Source: Cylindrodendrum hubeiense (Eukaryota; Ascomycota; Sordariomycetes; Hypocreales; Nectriaceae). Taken from it: 15,550 nucleotides of DNA. The translations under genes were made by a program, and so were the position numbers. Shown here piece by piece: positions 1-8,163 of this stretch (its first letter is position 1; each line of letters opens with the position of its first letter). The notes beneath the pieces are model-generated. The model was not told the DNA's origin. It worked only from the letters and a program-made list of their open reading frames with translations, and did no database searches. The stretch spans positions 1 through 15,550 of the forward strand of contig JAANBB010000682.1 of NCBI GenBank assembly GCA_014621425.1, given 5' to 3'.

Positions 1-318
1 ATTTCTTCCAGCAGCAGAGAGGGCGAGGGACGGGCGAGGGAAGTGGAAGCCGAAGTGGAAATACAAAGTGGCGTGGCTGGCGTGGCTGGCGCGTGGACTG
101 GACGGGTTTACCTTCTGCCCCAGATCGCAAACGCTGGCCGATCCTGGGGCCAGCAGAGGGATGAATGGGCAATGAGTGGGTGGTGGGCTACGCATCGTTT
201 CACTCCGTGCATACGATAATTCCCATGTCGATGCTGGAGCGACCAGAAAACGAAACAAGGGAGAAGTCGGGCGAGACCCTGTCCGGACCCCAATGCAGCG
301 AGGCTTTCTTTGCCCATC

Positions 319-427
319 CAGTCGCCGGTCGCGAGTCGCCAGTCACAGGCAAGTCACAAGTCGTCGGTCGCGAGTCGTCAGTCGTCAGTCGTCAGTCGCC
401 AGTCGCCCGTCGCCCGTCGTGCGCCAG
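319..427. repeat. Degenerate heptamer tandem array, consensus CAGTCGY
   Basis: About fourteen consecutive 7-bp units can be read, interrupted once by a 4-bp insertion at 347-350. Examples are CAGTCGC (319-325), CGGTCGC, GAGTCGC, CAGTCAC, AAGTCGT, CAGTCGT twice (379-392), CAGTCGC twice (393-406) and CCGTCGC/CCGTCGT (407-420). Most units share the core RGTC followed by G and a pyrimidine. The period is direct and uninterrupted over 351-420. A second array with the same CAGTC core lies at 6872-6955. Confidence 0.85.
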
Positions 428-570
428 GGTCCTGATCCCGTCTGACTTGGCTTTGGGGGGCCACCGTTCCCGCCTCGCCCTCATGTCACTGCCACCTCTC
501 CGGGCGGCCGACGACGTTCCATCGATTCATCTCAGTCCATCCGAGGTTGGCGGCAGGCAGCCTCGTCACC

Positions 571-658
571 ATTCCCACTCTCACTCCCACTCCCACATCC
601 TCCTTCCCACGCCCACGTCCACGCCCACGCCCACACCCAAGCCCACGCCCACTCCCAT
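571..658. repeat. Degenerate CCCACN hexamer array
   Basis: The plus strand reads as repeated CCCAC blocks spaced mostly six bases apart (CCCACT, CCCACG, CCCACA, CCCAAG), with a few TCC or CTC interruptions. The opposite strand is GTGGGN-rich. It is not the fungal telomere repeat (CCCTAA). A similar array is found at 9331-9413. Confidence 0.75.
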
Positions 659-881
659 GAGTCTAATTGCCCTGTATCGTGCCCGCTGTCACCCACTGTC
701 AACTTGCCATTGTCCGCTTCCCCATTCAATCAACACCACACAAGCACAACCGAGCACCCAAGCCAGTCAGTCACCTGCGAAACAAGGACACAAAGGCAAA
801 ACTGTCTGTTGGTGGTGGCATCGTCAACCTCGACCTGCCTGGTCGAGGTCTTTCCGTCGTCATCGTCTCTATTCTGAGCCG

Positions 882-888
882 TATATAA
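882..888 (+). promoter_or_regulatory. TATA box (TATATAA)
   Basis: TATATAA occurs at 882-888 in the context GTATATAACT. It is followed by an A-rich stretch and then, from about 1070, by a pyrimidine-rich region of the sort that surrounds transcription starts in filamentous fungi. It would serve a plus-strand transcript leading into the 1385-1573 candidate. There is no direct evidence that it is used. Confidence 0.35.
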
Positions 889-1384
889 CTCTCGGCTGAA
901 TAAACAAAAAAAAGGACAAAGAAAAAGAATAGAATATTCAGAAATGCCCAAGACAAATTGGCCCAAAACCAACAAGCTGACGTGACAATCAAGTCTATCT
1001 CGACCCATATGTGCAGGTTTCCATCTCCCCTCCCATTTTGTTTTAACTTCCTTCATGCGTGCAAACGTGGCAAACCCTCCATCTCTGTCCTCGTCTCTTT
1101 TTTCTTCCTCTCACCCCTCGTCGACCTCTCGTCGACCTCTCATCGACCTCTCATCGGCCTCTCTCTGTCGGCTGGTTGTTGGTCGGCTGGGGTTCTTCGC
1201 CTCGGGTACCGCGTATCGCAAATCTTTTCGATTCCGGCACTCGCTCCTTCCCGTACTCCCCTGTTCGGGACACCAGACAGGCTCTCTTTCATCTTGTTGG
1301 TGTGTGTCTTTTTTCAGACTCAAGATCCAGAAACGAACCCTTGGCTCCCCGGCCTCTTCCGCCCACCACCCCAGACTCCCCTGC
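889..1384 (+). promoter_or_regulatory. CT-rich putative 5' leader
   Basis: The stretch is pyrimidine-rich on the plus strand, most strongly at 1075-1160, which includes an 11-bp tandem repeat. It also contains a strong-looking intron acceptor, a T run ending in CAG at 1317. No clear donor/branch pair could be assigned to that acceptor, although GTACCG (1206) and GTATCG (1213) are possible donors. Several open frames cross the stretch, but their translations are Ser/Pro-rich and unconvincing. I read it as promoter and untranslated leader for a possible small gene at 1385. Confidence 0.3.
1117..1160. repeat. 11-bp tandem repeat, four units
   Basis: Four exact-register units can be read: CTCGTCGACCT at 1117-1127 and 1128-1138, CTCATCGACCT at 1139-1149 and CTCATCGGCCT at 1150-1160. 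The first two are identical and the last two differ from them by one and two bases. The array sits inside the CT-rich leader. Confidence 0.9.
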
Positions 1385-1573
1385 ATGTCATCCCCCACTC
1401 AATCGTCTACCCCAGCCGATGAGAAACGTCGTGGTCATCATCATAATCGTCAGATCTCGAACATTGGGCCGACCAAGGGGGAGTATTTCTATCTCCTTCA
1501 ATCCAGGTCAGTCCCTTCGTCGTTCGAGAAGAGAAGCAGATGGGTGCTTAGCATGCGTGATGCTGCTCAATAA
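1385..1573 (+). CDS. Candidate small protein, 62 aa, function unknown
   Basis: This is a weak gene candidate that I do not recognise. From ATG 1385 the frame encodes a hydrophilic 62-residue protein beginning MSSPTQSSTPADEKRRGHHH. It has a basic/His patch (KRRGHHH, residues 14-20), then the less biased stretch NIGPTKGEYFYLLQS, and ends MRDAAQ. The same frame is open upstream to ATG 1055, but that part translates into Ser/Pro/Arg-rich sequence and looks like leader. In favour are the balanced composition of residues 20-50, an upstream TATA box and CT-rich region, and a polyadenylation-like signal at the stop. Against are the short length, the poor start context and the lack of a known family. 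A GTCAGT donor (1507) and a TTAG acceptor (1551) bound a 45-nt segment that is in frame, so splicing it would shorten the protein without changing the ending. The orientation is convergent with the copper regulator. Confidence 0.25.
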   Translation: MSSPTQSSTPADEKRRGHHHNRQISNIGPTKGEYFYLLQSRSVPSSFEKRSRWVLSMRDAAQ

Positions 1574-1578
1574 ATAAA
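1569..1578 (+). terminator. Tandem AATAAA polyadenylation-like signal
   Basis: Two overlapping AATAAA hexamers (1569-1574 and 1573-1578) are followed by a T8 run at about 1583-1590. This arrangement fits a plus-strand 3' end and overlaps the TAA stop of the 62-residue candidate, which would leave a very short 3' UTR. On the opposite strand it is only a T-rich stretch about 160 bases past the stop of the copper regulator. Confidence 0.35.
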
Positions 1579-1738
1579 ACGTATTTTTTTTGTGGTGGTC
1601 GCGTAAAAACAACGAAATTCATGCACCTTCATGACATTTCCTGGCAATTGGTATTTCCCAGCGCCTGCCGTTGCTTTGTTCAAATGATTCAAAACCATGG
1701 GTATTGCGGTACGCCAAAACTCGATCCCGTAAACATTT

Positions 1739-3252
1739 TCACATCTCCCAAAGGTTGGGCATAGAAGCCGGGCCCAGGGGATCTGGGCTGTCGTCCATCG
1801 TGGTGATGCCCTCGTTGTAGTTGGGCATCCAGAACGCGGGGTCATCCTCGACCATAGATAGACCAGCTCCGGCAATTGGGCCACTGTCGGGACCCTTGTA
1901 GAAGCTGTCGTAGTCGATGCTGGTCAGGTCTGTTGAGCTGGCCATCATGCTGTTTTGTCGTAGAAACGTGCTGCCGGCACTGAAGCCGTCAAAATCGCCG
2001 TCGCCTCCGGGCATAAAGTCCTCCACCTCGGAGACCTCGCCAGAGGTCGACGTCGTGTTAGCTAGGTGAGGAAGCTGCTCTGAGCCGCTACCAAAATCGA
2101 ACAGGCCATTGAAGCTCTGGGCTCCGGCCTGGCTATAGCTTGAGGGTGTGAAGCTGTCGCCCTTCATGTCTGACAGATCGTAGTGGCTCCAATCGACCGA
2201 GGCGGCGCTAAGGCCGGCACTGTACATGGGGCCATCCGTCTCTGAGTTAAAACCGGAGCCAAATAGGTCGAAGGTGCTGTTGGCCATGTATGGCGGGTAT
2301 TCGATGCCTGACAAGTCCAGTGGGGGCAGGTTGCCGTTGAGGTTCTGGAAACCGGGGTTGCTGCCCATGAGTGGGGAAGCAGTCTCCGACTTGACGCGGC
2401 GCGGTTCCCGGGTGCTAGAGGCACGAGCCCGGGTGCTGGGCGCGTCTCGAGTGCCCTTCTGCATCATGCTGTCGGTGCCCAAGCTTCCGGTGCTGTGGGC
2501 AGAGTTGACCCTGTTAAGCTGATAAGGGCCACACTTTTGTGCAACCCTGTTGTTCCTGTGAGCGGGCTTGTGGTGGCCGTTCTGGTCAAAGGTCAGAACG
2601 CCGTCTGAGTGGACAGTGTTGGCTCTCCGTCGGCGGGCGGGAGCCTTGACACGGCCAGTGGTACTAGCAGACTGGGATTCGCCCTCCGAGTCAGATTCGG
2701 GGACGGTGTCCAGAGCGGGCTCCTTCTTGCCAGAGCAAGTACAGCGGCCGCCGTGGTTACAGCAACACGTCTCTGTGAGGTGCATTGTCAATAAACAACT
2801 TTCCGAAACCTCTCGGGACTGTTCGAGAAGTTTGAGCTCACCCTTGTGTCCATCGACAGTCGGCTGCAAGTGCGCGCACTTGCTAGTCTTCTCGCCGCAG
2901 TCGCACTTAACGTGTGCGGAGCGCGACTTGCGCATCGCGCGGCAGTGCGCGCATTGAGAGACGGGGCGACCCTTCTTATTGATGTGCTGGAGGGGACGAT
3001 CTAAACAGTAGAGAACGACTGTTAGCGTGGGCTCACTGAGAAACAATATATTGGGGACGCAGTGCTTCAACAATGGCAAAGGCCAGTGCCAGTGCCAGGG
3101 CCCTGGCGACCGACGGGGACCCCGCGCAAGGCGAGAGCTGTGTGGAAGAAGCAATCACGGAGACGACGTCACTTACCAGAATGTTGGCAGTTGCTCACGC
3201 GGTGGCCGCGAACACAGGCCTCACAGGCGTACTTCTCGCCGTCGATTATCAT
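1739..3252 (-). CDS. Copper-fist transcription factor, Ace1/Cup2/AceA type
   Basis: This gene encodes a nuclear DNA-binding regulator of the copper-fist family. The reconstruction has three exons, 3252-3177, 3000-2842 and 2772-1739, giving 422 residues. Introns are 3001-3176 (176 nt, GTAAGT...TAG, CTAAC branch site at about 3021-3026) and 2773-2841 (69 nt, GTGAGC...CAG). Residues 1-40 form the zinc module: C10-x2-C13-x8-C22-x-H24, then the minor-groove motif KGRP (35-38). Cysteines follow at C42, C45, C58, C60 and C67, then C81-C82-C83 and C89/C91 in CCCNHGGRCTC, the probable Cu(I)-binding cluster. A basic RRRR patch (125-128) may be a nuclear signal. The rest is Ser/Gly/Asp-rich with acidic and aromatic clusters (FDLFGSGF, EVEDF, FDGF) typical of activation domains. 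Only one further cysteine follows C91. The YACEACVRGH start and the lack of a C-terminal Cys cluster fit Ace1/AceA detoxification regulators, which sense copper excess, rather than Mac1/GRISEA/Cuf1 uptake regulators. The direct targets are unknown. The start context CACAATG is good. Confidence 0.93.
2773..2841 (-). other. In-frame 69-nt intron in the copper-fist gene
   Basis: The donor is GTGAGC at 2841, the acceptor CACAG ends at 2773, and a TTGACA branch-like motif lies about 15 bases upstream. The length is a multiple of three and the intron has no stop in frame, so an unspliced message would still be fully translatable. Splicing rejoins H77-K78-E79-T80 directly to the CCC cluster, matching the compact Cys-rich arrangement of the family. 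Retention would add 23 residues there, including one extra cysteine. Confidence 0.85.
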
Positions 3253-3420
3253 TGTGGCGGGTGAATTGCTGAGGTTGATAGTTGAGGCGTGAAAGTGGGA
3301 GGAGGGTGCGGGAGCGAAAGCGGAAACGGAAGTGGGAGTTGGAGCTGGAATAGGTGACGGTAGTAAGAGAAGGCTGAGCCCGGGAGCTATCGACGGTGTC
3401 TGAGAGGCAAGGTTGCTTGC
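3253..3420 (-). promoter_or_regulatory. Pyrimidine-rich 5' leader of the copper regulator
   Basis: Read on the minus strand, the 100-odd bases before the ATG at 3252 are a C/T-rich run with almost no purine blocks. They end in CCGCCACA directly before the start codon, a favourable fungal start context. No ATG was noted close to the start in this short leader. A transcription start cannot be placed from sequence alone. Confidence 0.5.
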
Positions 3421-4500
3421 TTGCTTTGTCTCAGAAATCGGGGCAATCGAAGAATCGAGGTAGGCGACCAGGGTAGCCTTGGGGAAACCAAGCTCTGGGT
3501 GTTAATCCGAGGGGGAAATGGGCGAGGGTTTGGAGGTCAGAGGGTGAAGGCAGGGAAGGGATTCCACGCTAAAAGCAGTGGGAATGAGAAGATGGGGAAA
3601 ACGGGGACGACCAAGGACGCCGGTCTGTTACAAGAACATTTCGCGGCGGAGACGGGAACTGAAGCTGGAGAGGCTGGAAGAGAGAAAGCAATAAAACTTT
3701 TCGAGGACAAGTTGGACAAAGCCAATTGATGAGAGAGAGGAACGGGAGTGGAGATGCGCTGGTCGGCGGGTGGAGATTTTTCCCTTGGGTGCCTTGGGGC
3801 GACGGCGGGCTCTGCTTTGGTTTCTTGGGGTGTGTGGGATTGAGGTGTGGTGTGTGGAGGAAGAGTGGAGAGTGGCCGAGTGGGAGAGTGTGAGAGAGGA
3901 TGTGAGGCGTGTGGGAACGGATAAAAAAAGGTGGGAGAAGTGTGGTGGAGTGGATAGAGTCAAACGACGAAGTCGGCGGCGGGACCGGGGGGTGTCAAGG
4001 TACAGGACAGTACACAGGCTTCGTCTCGTATGCGCGTGTACAGAAGACGTGCAAGGTCCCGGAGGCCAAGGCCAAGGTACAGAAAGCCGTGCAAGCGGAT
4101 TTGGCGCTCAGCTCGGGTGGCCGCTAGACGTCGATGTCGACAAGCCAAGACCAGCCCGCCTACTGGGGACGTTGTGAGTGGAGTGGTCGGCCCGGAGGGT
4201 CGGAGGGGGGTCGGAGATGGGGGTCTTCGCTGTCGCTGGCCAGTCGTCTCGTCCGCTGGATGGGCTCGGTGCAGCTGGCGACTCCTTGTTGTTCTGGTGA
4301 CGTCGGCGGCCGAGACCGAAATAGAGGCGAGAGAGGAGACGAACGGAGGGGACTCGGTGTACGCTCTGGCGCACGTACAGAGCGACAAGGACGAGAGCAG
4401 CAACCACACAAGAGCGGCCGGACAAGGGAGGAGAGGAAGTTTCAAGGATGGGTAGTGCGAAGGGGAACCGTCTTTTTTAATCTTGATGACCATGGCCAGA
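3421..4500 (-). promoter_or_regulatory. Upstream region of the copper regulator, no gene recognised
   Basis: The minus strand is markedly pyrimidine-rich at about 3640-3960 (repeated CTCTCAC/CCACTC tracts), consistent with a long promoter or 5' UTR feeding the copper regulator. Open frames up to 177 codons occur on both strands, but their translations are Arg/Ser/Pro-rich with no recognisable motif. I could not assign a TATA box or a confident copper-response element. Confidence 0.35.
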
Positions 4501-4501
4501 T

Positions 4502-4535
4502 GATGGGATGGGAATAGGATGGGATCGGGATGGGC
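4502..4535. repeat. Degenerate GATGGG repeat
   Basis: GATGGGATGGGA is followed by ATAGGATGGGATCGGGATGGG, so the GATGGG word recurs about four times within 34 bases with small insertions. The run is G-rich on the plus strand. Its function is unknown. Confidence 0.6.
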
Positions 4536-5653
4536 GGCGCAAGTTCGGGCAGCCAGAAGACCGGTTTCTCAGCCTTGGTCCTTTGGTACAAGCAGTACAG
4601 CTCAGTACATACATGCCTTGGCCCCTTGTGTCGACTGTGACCCTTGGCCACGCCGCCGGCCGTTGTGACTGCAACTGTGACTGTGTCGACGAGACGAGTC
4701 TCCGACGCCTCGCGAATCGCTTGTGCTCTCCTGCCTGCTTCCCATGCCGGGCCCCATGTCCCCAGGGTCATTGCCTAGAACAGCAAGGCGAGGCGTGGAG
4801 GCGCGGACACGGGCACGATCGAGTGTACTCGGCTGTACAGTGTGTGGGACGATGGCGCAAGCGGCGACTGGACCGGGCTGGGGCTGGCCAAGGGGACAGG
4901 CCGACAAGGGACTGGCCACGACGAGCGTGGTGGCCGGGTCGGTGGCCCCCATCCCATCGTCAACCCGTTACCCTTGGCTCCGTTGCCCGCCACCCATGGT
5001 GGGATCGGGCGCTTGAACGGGGGTTAAAGCGCCTTGTGCAAGGGCTTATTAGCGACGCGGACGAGGCTGTTACGTGCGCAATTCATCGTTGCTGCTGATG
5101 CTGCAGCGTTGTGCAGTCGTTTCCTGCTCGTGGACTTGGTGCTTCCGACGGACTCACCCCGGCTCTCTCGCACGAGCGACGACGGACGGTCGGTGGGTAG
5201 CGAGTTATGCCCCCCAAACCAAGGCTCCCCTTGGTTCCATCGCGGACCTGTGTGGCCCCTGTCGATGTGTGGGTGGTGGTGTGCATGTGGGTGATATGCA
5301 CCGCTGGCCGTAGGAGATAGTGGGGCCCGTGGACGGTGGGATGGTTGATGGTGGCTTGTCCACGATGGTGGAGGGAGTATTGGTGGATACATTTGGTGGG
5401 GTGGGAGGACGATGTGAAGAGGGAAGGCGCGGAGGGTGGGAGGAGCACCCAGCGCAACGCAGCCCAGCGCAGCACTACCGGACAGCATGACGGAAGGCGC
5501 CCTCTCCCCCCGACCTCCTTACTCTTCAGGGCAGGTTCATGGAAGAATCCGGGCCCTGAGACAATCCTCACTGGACAATCGTCAACAACGGCGTCCCGAT
5601 GCTCATTTCTAGCTGCCCATCCTTCCTCAACCTCGGGCGGATAACTGGTACAG

Positions 5654-5695
5654 CGGCTCACGGCCCACGGCTCACGGCTCACGGGCGACGGGCAA
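5654..5695. repeat. Heptamer tandem array, consensus CGGCTCA
   Basis: Six units in exact 7-bp register: CGGCTCA (5654-5660), CGGCCCA, CGGCTCA, CGGCTCA (5675-5681), CGGGCGA and CGGGCAA (5689-5695). The first four are near identical and the last two are diverged. Confidence 0.85.
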
Positions 5696-6130
5696 GCCAT
5701 GCGCGGCTGGTCACGAGTCGGATCGGATCCAATGCGACACTGGTCCTTCCCGACTCCCCTCACAGCCCGCACAGAGCAGCATCTGAACCCGGGTCTCGTG
5801 GATGAAGAAAATGCCATGCCAACTCCCATGTCCCGACACCCCATAAAGCCAGGTACTTCGTACTCCATACACACTCCGTACCTAGCTCTGCCCGTGATGC
5901 CCTGTAAATCCCCCCAAAGTAGGCAGCCGAGAGGCCAGACGCAACCCATCTGGGTTGCGCGCCCCCGCGGTAGCCGGCGTCGGCTGCAGCATCAGGAACC
6001 TGCAACACAGGTATCGACAAGTGCACGTCATGCGTGGCGTGTACCTGACACCTCGGTATCTCGCACTCTAGTGGCCGTTGGCGGGGAGGCTTGTCCCACT
6101 GGGGGCAGGCAAAAGCAAAGCAGCAAGCGC

Positions 6131-6172
6131 CAGGGCAGGGCAGGGCAGGGCAGGGCATGGCAGGGCATGGCA
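6131..6172. repeat. Pentamer tandem array (CAGGG)n
   Basis: From 6131 the plus strand reads CAGGG five times, then CATGG, CAGGG, CATGG, CA, all in exact 5-bp register. It has runs of three G separated by two bases, so a G-quadruplex is possible on the plus strand; this is an inference from composition only. Confidence 0.9.
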
Positions 6173-6871
6173 CGTCCAAGAAGGGTAAGGAATGAAGATT
6201 TGAAAAAGTAAAAAAAGTTTGGCGCCGTCAACGGAGCATCTTCGGGACCCGGAGGAGCACTGCTCAGACGTCGCAGGGCGGGCGGGTACCAACCAGAGAG
6301 TAAGTTGCTATGTATTTGTCCGCACGACGACCTGCAGCGCGAGTGCCTGTGCCTCTGATCAACGTCTTTGGTTCCAGGTCCGGCCCTCATATGCATGCGC
6401 AAAGCACCACCGGACCGGGCTCGGTGTCGACGAGCTACGGCGGGCGGATGGCGACAGGCAGATGCATGGCGCGCTCGGTGCGAGTGCCGGAGGGCCAGCA
6501 TCTGCGTACAGCAATTCCGTCCTCAATGAGGGTTAGGGGACTTTGAATCATGTTCTGACCCAGCTCCGTTTGGGTAAGGTATTCGCAGGCCTGTCCCTCG
6601 CCGTCAATCAACATGACATTGCGTCGGACCCCGTCTCGGACCCCTGCTCCACTTCTATCTCTCCAAGCGTAGTTCAGTCGATTCCCACAAGTATTACTAC
6701 AGCGTACGTATTATTACATGCTATGTTCTATGAAGGACCGACGTCCGGTGTAGCTTATGAGCTGTGCAGAGCAGTGCTTGAGTGCCTCGTCCTGGATCGT
6801 GATCGTGGGCTTTGCAACCCTGGACCCGGCCCTTCTCTCACAAGCTTATGTGCAAGCCACCTGCGCGTCTC

Positions 6872-6955
6872 CAGTCTCCAGTCTCCAGTCTCCAGTCTCC
6901 AGTCTCCAGTTTCCAGTCTCCAGTCTGCAGTCTGCAGTCTGCAGTCTCCAGTTTA
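6872..6955. repeat. Heptamer tandem array, consensus CAGTCTC
   Basis: Eleven units in perfect 7-bp register from 6872 to 6948: CAGTCTC five times, CAGTTTC, CAGTCTC, CAGTCTG three times, CAGTCTC. A diverged CAGTTTA (6949-6955) follows. The three consecutive CTG variants suggest spread of a variant by slippage. The CAGTC core is the same as in the array at 319-420. Confidence 0.95.
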
Positions 6956-7210
6956 TATCCCCAGTCAACGAGGCTCGCCCAAGCCCCATGGGTTGATTGG
7001 ACCACATCTGGCTTCTGCATGGTGCGGCAAGCTCTGCAAGGTTCATCGTCGCCGTGTGTCCGTCGTCGGTCGCCCTGTGTTTTGGCTTGCTTTGTCTTGA
7101 TTAGCCGCTGCTTTGTTTCGCCCATCGGCTGCTTCGTCTCTGGTGCGGCGGTGGGTGCCCCAGTTGGCAGCTGTTGGCTTCGCGGTTGGTTTCGCTGTTG
7201 GCCCAGACCC

Positions 7211-7234
7211 AAGGCTCCAAGGCTCCAAGGCTCC
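7211..7234. repeat. 8-bp tandem repeat AAGGCTCC, three units
   Basis: Three identical units occur at 7211-7218, 7219-7226 and 7227-7234. Just downstream, CAAGACCACATGCCC and CAGGACCACATGCCC form a further imperfect direct repeat (about 7242-7276). Confidence 0.9.
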
Positions 7235-8030
7235 AGGCCCAAGACCACATGCCCCCGGCCCAGGACCACATGCCCATGCCCCAGGGCCCCAGCTCAATCG
7301 CAGCAAAATACATCATCGTGCTTCAACGGACCCTCGTCTTGTGTCCACGCGACCAGTCAACCCTCAGGCCCCCTCAGGCCCAGAATCCCAGAGCCCCCAG
7401 ATCACCCTTGCTGTCGCAAACCTCTGAACCCTGTGCCGCGCTTCTCCCAAATGCGCCTTCCATTTGGGTCAGCCCGGGCCGTAGCGTTTACGTCAGGCCC
7501 GGGAAGGAAACCCACAGTGTCCTCGTGCAAATGCGGAAGGGAATGGGCGTGGCAGATGAAGATCTCTCCACCCTTGCACCCCTGGAGCTCCCTGGTCCTT
7601 ATTGGCAAGCTCTAGACGAAGCATTTAATGGTGTTGCCATCAACAAACTCAGTTAATACGTACTAATTATTCACATCCTACCATCCACGAATACAGACCG
7701 CCGATCCAGGGGATGGTCTAGGGATCATCTAACCCGCGCGGGCTTGGCTGACGGGAGATTTGCTAAGCATTGCCGACTACGTAAAAGTACGATGGCTTCA
7801 ATTGCCTAGCTCGGGCGGCTTCGGTGGTGATGCGATGCGAATCCGGTAACGTTAAGGCAGTGGCTCGCTTCTACGAACAGCCTCGGTGGCGGCCCAGGAG
7901 CTTGGCTCGACTTTCAACCGTGAGTCGTGAGGGCTACGGTGGCTATCATAGGCTGCCTGGCTCGCCCCGGTGACGATCCAGCTCCCGTTGAGTGAGACAT
8001 CGCTTGATCCACCCTACGATCCCATGGTCG

Positions 8031-8049
8031 AACAGTCTAACAGTCTAAC
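8031..8049. repeat. 8-bp direct duplication AACAGTCT
   Basis: AACAGTCT occurs twice in tandem (8031-8038, 8039-8046) followed by a partial AAC. It again contains the CAGTC word. Confidence 0.85.
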
Positions 8050-8140
8050 AACCTCCGTCTCAGCCCCAAGCGCCAGCTCGTCCTGCGCCGCCCAAGAACC
8101 CGCCTTCGCCCGGAGGGCATACACCATTCGTTCGGCTTGG

Positions 8141-8163
8141 GACGCTTGAGACGCTTGAGACGG
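8141..8163. repeat. 9-bp direct duplication GACGCTTGA
   Basis: GACGCTTGA occurs at 8141-8149 and 8150-8158 and is followed by GACGG, the start of a third diverged unit. Confidence 0.85.

Larger units (their letters stand above)
1..881. other. Gene-free left margin with short tandem repeats
   Basis: I see no convincing gene here. Open frames exist on both strands, but they run through simple repeats and give low-complexity Ser/Arg/Pro/His-rich translations with no recognisable domain. The stretch holds a heptamer array at 319-420 and a CCCACN hexamer array at about 571-658, both listed separately. It ends at a TATA box (882-888). Confidence 0.5.
4501..6540. other. Gene-poor interval, part 1
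   Basis: No convincing gene is visible. The longest frames (196 codons on plus, 288 on minus) are rich in Arg, Trp, Cys, Pro and His and do not resemble any family I know. They behave like chance frames in GC-rich DNA. Local structure consists of GATGGG-type repeats (about 4502-4534), a heptamer array (5654-5695) and a CAGGG array (6131-6170). Confidence 0.5.

Noticed and set aside
319..427. CRISPR-like array
   Set aside because: The units are 7 bp with no spacers, and the context is eukaryotic.
571..658. Interstitial telomere repeat
   Set aside because: The unit is CCCACN, not CCCTAA, and it is degenerate.
1739..3154. Copper-fist protein read as one uninterrupted 471-codon frame
   Set aside because: The upstream part is intron sequence: a CTAAC branch site and TAG acceptor end at 3001. 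The true first exon with the C-x2-C zinc ligands lies at 3177-3252, and the 69-nt second intron interrupts a family-conserved segment.
4508..5098. 196-codon plus-strand frame rich in cysteine and arginine
   Set aside because: The cysteines are scattered without a recognisable spacing, the translation is Arg/Trp/Pro-heavy, and other long frames overlap it. This is typical of chance frames in GC-rich DNA.
5083..5949. 288-codon minus-strand frame, one of the longest in the window
   Set aside because: The composition is biased to Arg, Pro, His, Ser and Thr, no domain is recognisable, and it runs through the CGGCTCA array without any change in character.
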